Of a DNA stretch of 64,000 bases, positions 52,593 through 64,000 are shown in pieces. The notes beneath the pieces are model-generated. The model saw only the letters and a program-made list of their open reading frames with translations, searched no databases and was not told where the DNA came from. Numbering within the stretch: the first letter of the stretch is position 1; every line of letters starts with the position of its first letter. The stretch is from Xestospongia bergquistia (taxonomy: Eukaryota > Porifera > Demospongiae > Haplosclerida > Petrosiidae): assembly GCA_963965975.1 (NCBI GenBank), contig OZ014412.1, forward strand, positions 5,830,501 to 5,894,500. The letters are read 5' to 3'. The translations under genes and the position numbers were made by a program.

Positions 52593-53240
52593 ATATCAAT
52601 TCTCAAATTCTTTTTAACAAAGGGTCAAGAAAAGCATCAAACTTATGAGATGACTTTTGAAGCAGTTGGTAAGTTGGTATAAATGATTATATTTTATTAT
52701 CAACTTAAATAGTTTTTGAAAGATTAATTAACATACGTTGTAATGTCATCTTTAAATTGTATTGAGCTAAACAAAACTAAATATCAACTCAAAAACTAAA
52801 AATGCACAACTGGTCAAATTCTGATTTTGTTCATGTTTCTACCTCTGCCTCTGCTTTATATTTCACAATAACTCTATAACCTTTAAACGGTTTGGATGCC
52901 AAAATGACAGAAGCAACACACTCAACTACAATGGATGGCCTTTTATAGGTCTCGTTTTGAGTGGATTAGAAACAAAAATAGTGATTTCAGTAGTTTTCTA
53001 TCAAGAGCTACTCTTAGGAAGCCATTTTTATGAATAAATAATATTTCTTATAATGTCAATGGATAAAATATATTAAGCCAAACAACAACTAAATAAAAAA
53101 TTCAAACCTAAAATGAATAAGGATGTTTTTATAATAACTAACACAACATACTGATTTGTTCCCTACATCTATTGCATAATTCATTTATTATAGTCTGTAT
53201 AGAGCCCTATGGTATTGCTATCTATATGGCCCAATATCAA
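52593..53240. other. Intergenic, nothing assigned
   Basis: AT-rich. No exon, RNA or element recognised. Confidence 0.5.
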
Positions 53241-53247
53241 CAATCTA

Positions 53248-55021
53248 TTACACACGTTTTTGTTGTTGTTGTTTTTGTTGTTGTTGTTGTTGTTGTTGTA
53301 TGCTTTGTCTTTGTTGCTGTAGTTCATACATTTGCATCATTTGTACTGTTTGTTGCGTTTTTAACAAACGCTTGATTTTTCTGAGTTCTCGTTGCTCTGG
53401 AGTTTCTGAAAAGTATATCATACAAACACACGGACATGTTAAACAGTCAATACAAAAGTTGCCTGGATCATTGCAGGAACAATCATTTTGGTAACAAGCA
53501 TAACAGCACGCTCCTCCATAACAACAACAGCAATACAAAATAAATGCAGTAACACAGAAAGTGATAACGACCCAGTTTTCAATTATATAATCTATCCATG
53601 AAATATTTGTATCAGCTGTGACAAGAGAAATAGTGAACACTGACATGATTGTTATATATATATTTTACTCACCACTACATGTACTAACTGTAGTAGTAGG
53701 TTTGGAGCGACTAGAGACTGATATAAAAGAGAGAATAGATTATATATACGTGACCTGATTTGCAAAAAAAGACCACTTTTGTCAAAACAGTTGTGTCTTG
53801 ATTTATAAAAACACTGTTAAAATGTTACATCAAAAAAACAGTTTTGATTACATATAGAATAGGTATGCATATATGCTAACTGTATGCAAACAAAACTGAG
53901 AAGTTTGAGATGTTTTAACTAACAGTGGTTTGCTCATAAATCAGGTCACAATTGTTTTGAGAGAAGTGGTCCTTTTTTGCAAATCAGGTCACATATATAT
54001 GAGCTAAAAATAATTATTAAATTACACATACTGTATAGACACTCTAAAGTAACATCATCATTATGTGTACAGACACTACTGGCATATGAAGTCGATGGAC
54101 ATGAATTGCTTGAGGAGTAACAAATGTCAGATGAAGTGCTATGCATTGTAGTAGTCCATATTGGTTGACTTGTAGCACCAGATCTATATGAAGTGTATGA
54201 GTTGTGTTACTTAACGTTAAGTATACCCTACAGATTAAGATGATTGTAGTCATTGTAGTCATTGTATCCTAGTTGTTTGCATATTACTCCAGCATCAGTG
54301 CTATCAAACTGATCATCACACATAGTTCCCCATTGTCCATTACAATAGACCTCCACACGACCTTCATTAGAATAACTTCCTCCTTGAAGACGTATCATAC
54401 CAGGGTAAGGATTGTTGTTCCAGATCCTAGTAACGTCTGCAAGAATTTAGATAAAATATGCTGCATGCTTTTATGATGAATGTGACTCACAGCAATACAC
54501 AGTAGCATCATATGAGTTGGTGCATTCTCTAATACGTATACTAGTAGAGAAGGAACATTGAAAGATTGTCAGATACTCACTACTATCACAGGAGACATCA
54601 CTTAGAAATGTTTGACTGTAATCAGTACCATAACTGCTTATATATTTAAAAATTAGCCATTTTTGTTTTACTAACCTCACCAATCCTGCTCTAGAGTAAC
54701 TCGAGGCTCCTGTATATCCTAACTGATGACAAATGACATCAGCTTCATTTTGACTGTAGCTGTCGTCGTCACAGATGTTGGTGGCGGTCACATCATTATT
54801 GTCATAGACCCTTACAATTCCATAGTTGTAGGAGTTTGAAGTGATTCCATTACGAAAGAGTATTATAGAACTTGCTAGATATAAAAATGAACGAGAAAGT
54901 AAAGTAATAATAATTATGTTTAATTTGCTTAGTAGATATTGTAGTGAGGCGACTTACAGTGAACATAAGAAACAAAACAAGTCAGAGCACTCAAAAAGAA
55001 CAAAAAGCTATTCAGAGTCAT
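53248..55021 (-). CDS. Two-SRCR single-pass membrane protein with Q-rich tail
   Basis: Complete seven-exon gene: 55021-54958 (signal peptide [17 protein letters not shown]), 54874-54676 and 54636-54491 (SRCR 1: [37 protein letters not shown]), 54436-54232 and 54183-54032 (SRCR 2: [38 protein letters not shown]), 53717-53673 (Ser/Thr stalk) and 53615-53248. The lengths add to 1179 nt, 392 residues plus stop, with matching phases. The last exon has a membrane segment ([14 protein letters not shown]) followed by a dense cysteine cluster ([29 protein letters not shown]), a basic helix and a glutamine-rich end. It is a scavenger-receptor-like cell-surface protein, possibly palmitoylated at the cysteines. 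Ligand unknown. Confidence 0.85.
53254..53300 (-). repeat. Trinucleotide (CAA/CAG-type) tract coding poly-Q
   Basis: GTTGTT repeats on the plus strand encode the glutamine run at the C-terminus of the SRCR protein. Length polymorphism is likely. Confidence 0.8.
53750..53992. mobile_element. TIR element, GTGACCTGATTTGCAAAAA family
   Basis: Inverted ends GTGACCTGATTTGCAAAAAA..TTTTTTGCAAATCAGGTCAC with paired GACCAC/GTGGTC next inside. It lies in the intron between SRCR 2 and the stalk exon and is non-coding. Target duplication unclear because flanks are TA-rich. An internal partial end (aaatcaggtcacaattg, near 53938) suggests nesting. Confidence 0.8.
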
Positions 55022-56300
55022 TTTCTCTAAGATAAATCCAATAGATTTTGAGGTATCAGTCAATTCGCGCAGCCGTTAATGTCGATAGATATATACGGGT
55101 GGGATCTGTAGTTATGCATAAAACATTAGTTATAGTCACACCTATTCTTGTGTAGGACCTGTGCTATACTTTAAAATAGTAACTAAAGAACACAGACTCT
55201 ATTTACATATATTAAACAATCATGAAAATGGCAACTACTCTAAGCCAGCTGATGAGTGGGATTTAATTGTGAGCTGCTTATATGACTATATCACTTATAT
55301 AGTTGATTGATTTGCAGAGCTTGTTATATATAATAACTGAGAGAGATGTTCATTCCTTGCTTAACCTAATGAGTTCCAGCTATATAGCTAAATTGATACT
55401 TTACAAACTATGAACCTATATTAACAGACAATACATATTGATGCAATTACTATCATGCAAACAAATTTAATGAAAATGAAATATTGATGTGTTGTGATTC
55501 CATTTTGGTAAATTTAACACAATTAATTCTTTTTGTTTACATTTCAGTGAAATGTAAACAGCAAATATATTTATTAGAAAGGCACCATAACATCTCAATA
55601 TTTCAAATAAATAATACAATAATAATGGATCAGTATGATACCATTATTATGATTCATAATCACTGAATGTAATCGTACAAGATATATTAGAAGTTTTACA
55701 GGAAAAAAGTATCAAATACATTCATTGTTTTATTGATGTAAATGAAATGGTTTATACTACAATTACAATAGTAAATATTCCATTCATTTTGTACCATGTT
55801 TTTACATAATGTATATATGATGGATTTATTACAATTGTTGTATTAACGTTGTAAATTTTCAATTGTAATAACAATGTGCAAATATGTATGTAAATGTATT
55901 GTAAATTTTACAACGTCTTTACATTGTTGTAATATCATTGTAAATTTTAAACTGCAATACCACTGTGTAAATTTGTATGTAAATGTATTGTAAATTTTAC
56001 AATGTCTTTACACTGTTGTATTATCGTTGTAAATTTTTAATTATAATATTGTATTTAAAGAAAAAACATCTGTCAATAACAAAAATGTATTTAAAATATT
56101 CCAACAGTCTAAACTTAGTTTAGTAATGTGTGGTCAATGAGTGGAGCAAATATCAAGTTCTTCCTGAGCTCCTAAACAGTAAAGTTCAGAGAAAAGCACA
56201 TAAGTAGTGAAGGGTAACTCCTTGAGAACCTTCCTTGAGAATGCATAAACCAAGGGCAAAGGCAAAAAGAAAAAATGACATTAACCTCTCTCTCTCTCCT
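55022..56300. other. Intergenic with a 110-bp tandem repeat
   Basis: No gene seen. 55846-56045 holds about two copies of a unit built on TTGTAAATTTTxxAxTGxAATA and ATGTATGTAAATGTATTGTA, in inverted and direct arrangement. A possible upstream region of the SRCR gene lies just right of 55021. Confidence 0.6.
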
Positions 56301-57612
<1,312 letters not shown>

Positions 57613-57760
57613 AGATGATACTCCGCCCACACTCGTTGACTGTCAATAAATTGTGTGTGGGGGAGGAAGAGATAGATCTTGAACATAAATTTGTTAGATG
57701 TATATAACATTGTCACCAGACACCAGTAGATAGAAATTGATCAATATACTTTTTTTTCAG

Positions 57761-59191
57761 TTCTGTAGCCTATAATCCTTATCTTAAGCAACAGTTAGCA
57801 ACTAGTGATTTTGGTGGTATATTATCAATTTGGGATACTCACCATAATAAATCTATCCACACATATCAGGTCAGTATAATCTGTGTCCATTCTCTTCTGG
57901 GACTCAAGTATTAATATTACTCACAGCATGCTATAGTATTGTTATGTCTTTCATTGCGCAATGAAAGGCATAACAATCCTTCTCAGTGATCCAAAAAATG
58001 AGGATATGGTATATTACTATTGAGTGTCTCATTCTACTATTTAGGAGCATGAAAGAAGGGTATGGTCCATACACTATAATTTATATGACCAATCTCTCTT
58101 GGCTTCTGGGAGTGATGACAATTCTCTTAAACTGTGGCATTTAACATTAAACCAGAGTGCTCAGTCTCAACCTACACAAGCAATTATCTGTAGTGTGAGA
58201 TTTCAACCTAAAAATATATCATCTGGCATATGCCAGTACTGGTAAGAGAACACATGTGCTTTGTAACTGTCCATCAGAAAATAGCTTAGTTAATAACATC
58301 ATAGCAGCTCTAAGTGCAATGAACAAAGTTTATGTATCATCTGCAGATTATATAATTAGGCTAATGGACATCAGAATGCTTTCTGAGGAGTTAGTCTCAG
58401 CGTAAGTTACTATTACTGTAAAGATGTCTGGCTAACTGAGTGGATGAATCAATTATACTTTTCATAGCTCTACAGATGGTGAACTTAAACTCTGGTGTGT
58501 GGAGACAGGAACCTGTCTAAAAACTTACAAAGGTCACATAAATGAAACAAAGTTTGTGGGACTGTCTGTAAACAATGGATATATTGCTTGTGGTAAAGAG
58601 TTAATTATTGTTTATATATGACACACTGTATGATCTGTTAGGATCAGAAACAACTCTTTTTGTGCTTATCAAAAATATGCAATAAGTCAAACAATTGGTT
58701 GACTTATTACATATTTTGAACTTGTACTTGAGTATTGCAATACTCAAGTACAAGTTCACAATCCCAAGAAGTGTTTTAGTAAGTTGATTAATAAGAAGTA
58801 CATATTTAGTGTACATTACATTACATTGTTCATGGAAAAACCTTAAATAGACTTAGTCAATTAATCCTACAAAATGACACTGTCAAGTCTTTATTGTCCG
58901 TCTTCTTTAGCCTGTTGCAAATGATGCACAGAAAGACTTTGACTCAGCTGTATCCATTATAAAGGTAAAGGACACAATATTGATACATGACAAGTGACAG
59001 TAGATCAACTGATTTTATTCAATCTCTAAAAATAACTATGTTTGTATGTAAATCTCGTTTCTTATTTTAGGGGTCAAAAAATATTTTAGCTGCCAATTGC
59101 AATAGCCAAGGTTAATTTTATCAAAGTACATGAAATGATTTTTGTTCTAACTAATGGTATATTGCATTTATAGATTCTAGAAATGACCTGA
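57761..59191 (+). pseudogene. COP1: Partial COP1-type WD40 gene (C-terminal half)
   Basis: Exons 57761-57869 (LATSDFGGILSIWDTHHNKS), 58045-58241 (EHERRVWSIHYNLYDQSLLA, SGSDDNSLKLWHL), 58285-58401 (SSADYIIRLMDIR), 58468 onward ([40 protein letters not shown]), 58911-58964 (NDAQKDFDSAVSIIK) and 59071-59110 (ILAANCNSQG), ending ILEMT-stop at 59191. This follows the COP1 (RFWD2) E3 ligase propeller, which recruits substrates for ubiquitination. RING, coiled coil and first blades are absent; upstream is PRPF8 DNA. The CGSENNSLYLY region runs into TGA at about 58619 and resumes only after a palindrome-rich 190 bp. Most likely a dead fragment, though splice sites of the other exons are good. Confidence 0.75.
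58681..58757. repeat. Two adjacent palindromes
   Basis: 58681-58708: arms AATAAGTCAA/TTGACTTATT with an 8-base loop. 58718-58757: a perfect 40-bp palindrome, arms GAACTTGTACTTGAGTATTG and its complement with no spacer. They lie where the COP1 reading frame is interrupted. Confidence 0.9.
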
Positions 59192-59760
59192 CACATGTAC
59201 AGGCTTTGTGTTTCGAATTCTCTCAATTGATCATGCATATGATGAGAGATGATCATGAAGTTGACATTTCTTATGTTGAAACACTACTTGTAAATTAATG
59301 ACATAATAACACTTCACTTTACAATTGTATCACTTTAATAATTATATGAATAAATGATATAATTAATAATTTATTGTATTATAAAAAAGATCAAGTACTT
59401 CAAACAATTGCAAACACAACATATCAACAATGTGTTAAGAACATCAGAAAATTAATTATAAAAAGAACTGGATTTATGGTAAGATGAGGTATCTCATAAA
59501 TAAGGGTTAGGTATAATATAACTGCAACATAATTAAAGTATACTTTAATTATGTAGTTGGTTGTATGCAGAATGGATAGAAGTGCTTCTGAATCAATCCA
59601 AGGATCAAGTTGGTTTGTCTTCACAATTCAAGAGTTGAGTTCTGTGGTGATACTTTGAGTGTTAAATTAAATGTCAGTGTATATGTGATGTCAAAAGATG
59701 GTGGTTATGATATAACATCAATGAAGAATGAAATTTACATGTAAGAGATTAGATAATTGA
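59192..59760. other. Intergenic, nothing assigned
   Basis: AT-rich. Palindromic bits such as gatcatgcatatgatgagagatgatc near 59229 only. Confidence 0.4.
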
Positions 59761-59774
59761 ATTCGCGATCGAAT

Positions 59775-60175
59775 CAACTGGATCCCTCCCTGTTTCCTCT
59801 CTTTCTCTCTCTTTTTAATTTCAAATTCTTGCTCACGTGGATGTGTATGTGTGTGGGTGTGTACATGTCTATCTATCTATCTCTCTCTCTATCACTCCTT
59901 CCTCCCTCCCTCCCCCCCCTCTCTCTCTCTCTTTCTCTGTTTGTGTGTGTGTGTCTCTCTCTCTTAATAAGCTTGCTCTCTCCCTCAAGCTCCCTCCTTC
60001 GAATTCCCTTCCTCTCGCAATATAGCTAGCTCTCTCTCTCTCTCCCTCTCTTCTTCCCTTCCTCTCTCTCTCTCTCTTTCTTTCTCACTCTGTGTGTGTG
60101 TGTGTGTGTGTTTGTGTGTGTGGTGTGTGCGTGTCTCTATCTCTCTCTATCTATCTCTCTCTCTCCATCCTTCCT
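59775..60175. repeat. Low-complexity CT/TG microsatellite cluster
   Basis: Compound (CT)n, (CCCT)n and (TG)n tracts. The long Leu/Ser-rich translations here are artefacts. Confidence 0.95.
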
Positions 60176-61460
60176 TTGTCATTATTGTTATAATCATTGG
60201 ATTAGTTTTAGTAAATAACTATCACAAATACAACAGTAGGAAAAATAATGTATAATGTTTATACTGAATTGATGAAGGCAAAGTTTATTCGTATGTTGCA
60301 AAAAATTAATAATGCAATATACTAATAAATTCCTTATGTTTCTGAATTCTGGGCTCACAGGAATTGTTCTGTCATTGTCTAGAACTATTCCATGCCATAT
60401 AAACAATACCATGACAGTTTTATAACCAGTAATACCAGGAGAGCAAGCATATCTCAATCATTCCATTATCATAATATTATACATTATATCTTTATTTGAC
60501 TTAATTAGTAAGGACAAAGATATCATACTGTATGTAATAAAAGTTATCAAACACCATCAGTATATAATAACATATCCTCATACCCAAACCTGATATAACA
60601 TATACTATTAACATATTCTTATACCCAAGGTATTATGTTCTAATAATAGTTGCTATATCTCTGATGGAAGTCATATTTTGCTGCATATAGTTTATGTTTA
60701 GGGTTTAGGGGGTGGGGATCAGTTTAATACACAATAAATTATCTGGGACTTCCCACAGACAAATAGTCACCTCCAACATAGTATACACATACCTACCTCA
60801 TGTTGTATCATCATGAATGTCATCATGATGATTTCATCACAATGTCTATTAACAGTACGTGTTATGATAGCAACGAGTTGACTCTGTTCATTAGTTTGTT
60901 TCTCTATCACTACTATCTGTTGTCTTTGTTGTGAGGAGAACTAACATATCACTAACACAACTATAAGAGATTATATCTAATGTAACAATTCATACACCAG
61001 TGTATACATGTACACAACTTAAAACATTGGATAGTTGCTTACTTTAATAAGAGATACAAAATGATTTACCATCATATATAGCACATTACTAACTACACAG
61101 GTACTATTAACAAATAGTCCTCAATATAATAATTTACATAAGAGATATAGAGGAATGAAGCAACCTTATATAACACACTACTACCTACACTAGAGCCAGT
61201 TAAACATTCTCATGTTCAATAGTATTCATTAATTTCTTGAAGAAAAGCATTTATATATTTAATTAAGGAGAAGTAAAATTAATTAATTACTGTTTAATAA
61301 TTATAAAACATAGTTCTCAGTTATTAAGCTCATATCTTCTCTGTCAGCTGTAATTGGTTTGACTCTTCAATTGAACTAAAATTAAGGAAATGTGTAGGAC
61401 AATGTACTTTGAATATACCTAGAGAATAAAGGGATAAAAATAACAGGCATAATTTTCTCT
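60176..61460. other. Non-coding gap inside the PRPF8 relic
   Basis: The PRPF8 exon for YIQPWESEFIDSQRVW and neighbours is expected in this interval and was not found. A reverse-strand open stretch at 60457-60200 (SPGITGYKTVMVLFIWHGIV) matches nothing I know. Confidence 0.4.
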
Positions 61461-61464
61461 CCTT

Positions 61465-64000
61465 ACCAATATAAGCTAGGTATTAACTGGTATTCATCAT
61501 GACTCATACCAGATCTAAAATAACTGATACCCACATCAGTCTCTTTAGATCACCTCAGGTCAGATTCTGGCATCAAGACAAGTCCCATGGAGAGCATCCC
61601 TAATCCTATGAGTTCTTTAGGAGTATAAAATACCACGGGTATGAAACAAGAAGGCATTTTAGAGTTTAGACCAATCTTGATACGAGTTTGAATCTAGTGG
61701 GTTAAGTCATGATATCTTCTCAAACTGGTTAAACTAGTTTATTAACCTTGTTTTCACATTTAACTAGTAGATCTAATATCTCCAGAGTATTAACAACAGC
61801 CTCTCTAAAGTAAGTCATTAGACCAGTATTCTACTTATTAATAATCTATATATATATATATAATATATAATGTATTAATACATTATATATGACATATATT
61901 TTATATAGGTAGTAATAATGATGAGCTCAGTGTGGAGTCAAATGTAATCAATATGGGGGTGTGGTCATTATATGCCACACCTCTCATAGACTTTGAGACA
62001 ACATAGCTCACAGTAGTAGGTGTGGTCTAACCTTGATAAATGTTTTTTATCCAGATACCATAAGGATCTGTCTAACATGATTATGAAACCAATGCAATGA
62101 CTCGTCATCTACTCTTGAGAAACAATAAGCAGTACATTCCTTGGTAACCTAGGTAATTAAAGATGGGTGTGGTCAATTACAGCAATAATAATATTCATAG
62201 TTCTAAACCTCATTTTGTAAGTTCCAGACTCCATCTTTGTGTGTAAAATCTTCATACATTATACGACACTTTGGTAATATGCGTACTTCAAATCCTCCCA
62301 TATTAAACAAGCTAGGATTATCTTTACTATGCATTGATACAAAACTGCTGTATTGTAGTAATGGAACATGGAATTGTAGTAATTAATATACGTACCTCAA
62401 ATCCTCCCATATTAAACAAGTTAGGATTATCTTTACTATGTATTGATACAAAACTGCTGTATTGTAGTAATGGAACATGGAATTGTAGTAATTAATATAC
62501 ATACTTCGAATCCTCCCATATTAAACAAGTTAGGATTATCTTTACTATGTATTGATACATAACTGCTATATCGTAGTAATGGAAGACAATTCTTGATCTC
62601 CCCAAATATACCACAACCCCTAATATGAAGAGAAAAATATTTAATTAATACTTTATTAGATAGAGACATCCTCGTTGACTTACAAGTTGACATCATGTTT
62701 CATTATCTTCTAATAATACCATAGGAGTTAGTATGATTCATATCCTAACAGAGGATATAATATAGTGGGTGGAGTTCTATTATATGCTGTACCTTGTAGT
62801 AAATGACCACATTATTTTTAGGTGTCATATAGTCTGCAATATTGTGAACAACAATTAAATGAAGTAATTGATTCAATAATGTCCAATCAATCTTCTCATA
62901 GAGTTTCTCAAACGATGACTCCATCATTACATTGCATTATCCTTTACCAGTATCCAAGACATCTTGAAGATTATTGATACCTGAGAGAAAAAGAGGTAAG
63001 AATAAACTTACTTTCTCCTCTCTTACCTTGACACTATTTGTAGACTAGTGGAGGAGGAGGTTCAGTGTCTAATGGTTTGATCTATGAAGGAAACAGTTGT
63101 CATTTGTCAGCCTTGTACCACAGATATTGATCAAGATAGGCATCAGTTATTTTCTCTAATGGTTCTACCTCATATACTGGTATCAGATGACCATAGAGAT
63201 CTATAAAGTATAAACTCTATACCAACCTAGAAATGGATGTAGTCAATTAATGAATAGGTGTGGCTAAAACTGACTTTTTTGAAAGCTCTTTGTATTAGAT
63301 GACATTTGATTCTTGATAGTGTCTCATGAGGATTATCATAAACTTGTTCAATGATACCAAGTTCTTCACGTTGAGATTGATTGAGACAACTCTTAACACT
63401 ATAACACACTCCCATACATTTAATGATACTACTACATGATCTAGTACCTGTACACTTTAAGTCTCTCTAGTGCTAAGATAAGAATTTTAGTGTCATGTTT
63501 GTATGACAAAGGAGGAAATGGAATAGGAGAGAAACATCTGCTCTCTGAGCAGTGGACAGTTGTTATATAAAAAGCTACAGCCTCTTCAGCAGTGATGTAG
63601 GGACTATCCTTCAAATAATTATGTTGTCTCTCTTGTTCTGCTTTGAGATAGAGACACGTTAGATGTCCCAAGTTCTCTTTACAAACTGTATTATCAGTAG
63701 TAGCTCCTCAATGTATACGCTCTCTGTTATAATGTGCTGTGTTAGTCTACCAATCAGCTTTAGACTTGACATAACGTAGGATCATGTTCTCTACTGGGAT
63801 AGGTAGACCAGTGACTTGTCTATTGTATGACTTACAGCTGCTCTTAGTTCAAGGTCAAATTGATTCTGAACTTGTTACTTAGTAACTGTTTTAACCACAC
63901 CCTTTGAGTGACGACACTTAAATTGACAAGAGAGGAGGTTCCAAACCATTGTTCTAATATAATGGAACAATTCCTCTCATAAAAGAAAATCCAAATACAC
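61465..64000 (-). pseudogene. PRPF8: PRPF8 pseudogene, 5' segment (runs off right edge)
   Basis: From right to left: [40 protein letters not shown] (63671-63441); [20 protein letters not shown] (63415 on); [20 protein letters not shown], then stops replacing R and [21 protein letters not shown] (62927 on); MNHTNSYGIIR fused almost directly to MKHDVNL, so about 110 residues are deleted; [17 protein letters not shown] (triplicated); [90 protein letters not shown] then TGA for W. Order and spacing match one ancestral PRPF8 gene with introns. A clear unprocessed pseudogene. Confidence 0.9.
62285..62610. repeat. Three tandem 109-bp repeats
   Basis: Units start near 62285, 62394 and 62503. Each spans the exon end [14 protein letters not shown] (minus strand), its GTATGTA-type donor and part of the intron. 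A local expansion inside the PRPF8 pseudogene. Confidence 0.9.

Noticed and set aside
53172-53375. Plus-strand V/F-rich open frame
   Set aside because: Antisense reading of the poly-Q coding tract of the SRCR gene.
59757-60029. Ser/Leu-rich open frame
   Set aside because: CT-repeat low-complexity DNA.
60194-60457. Reverse-strand open stretch with SPGITGYKTVMVLFIWHG as a PRPF8 exon
   Set aside because: Does not fit the PRPF8 sequence expected between neighbouring exons; left unassigned.

Overview
This is animal nuclear DNA. It is AT-rich and has GT..AG introns of about 40-90 bp, TGF-beta-receptor-type kinase exons, death-domain exons, SRCR, Kunitz, somatomedin-B and IgGFc-binding modules, and relics of PRPF8 and COP1. 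Compact introns plus this mix of receptor and matrix modules fit a demosponge (Amphimedon-like) best. That placement is an inference; nothing here names the species.

Layout. (1) 1-25.7 kb: a decayed segmental-duplication cluster. Three copies of a TGF-beta-receptor-like kinase (minus strand; A at 1-2.2 kb, B at 14.0-15.1 kb, C at 21.8-24.1 kb) are interleaved with two copies of a death-domain plus helical-domain gene (minus; 2.9-5.5 and 16.5-18.9 kb). Three copies of a GC-rich block lie in the spacers. Copy B of the kinase and both death-domain copies carry disabling changes. An unrelated 2.6-kb segment with transposase and orphan-family debris sits at 9.7-12.26 kb. (2) 25.7-28.8 kb: AT-rich intergenic DNA with a foldback element and a 150-bp tandem duplication. 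(3) 28.87-50.68 kb, plus strand: one very large modular secreted-protein gene. It has a signal peptide and Cys-rich N-terminus, three IgGFc-binding cassettes (the first two with Kunitz and Cys-rich exons), then 24 somatomedin-B-like modules (23 in a 435-bp tandem array of exon pairs), a fourth IgGFc-binding exon and a Cys-rich end with stop. After the third exon all module exons are flanked by phase-1 introns, giving about 4,700 residues. (4) 53.2-55.0 kb, minus: a complete seven-exon gene for a two-SRCR, single-pass membrane protein with a Cys-rich, glutamine-rich tail. (5) 56.3-64.0 kb, minus: an intron-containing, nonsense-riddled copy of PRPF8, interrupted by an antisense fragment of a COP1-type WD40 gene and microsatellite DNA.

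Most notable. (a) A 350-nt block is identical in all three spacers (8921, 13235, 20924) while its flanks have diverged. It has a TATA box 30 bp upstream, a T8-T10 run at the end, complementary ends and hairpins with UACG and GNRA loops, and so looks like an undescribed Pol III type-3 structured RNA gene. (b) The somatomedin-B array is homogenised with its introns, including an 870-bp higher-order duplication. (c) A long-inverted-repeat element family has TACGGAAGC ends and perfect 6-bp target duplications in several independent insertions, with a paralogous empty site in the same window.
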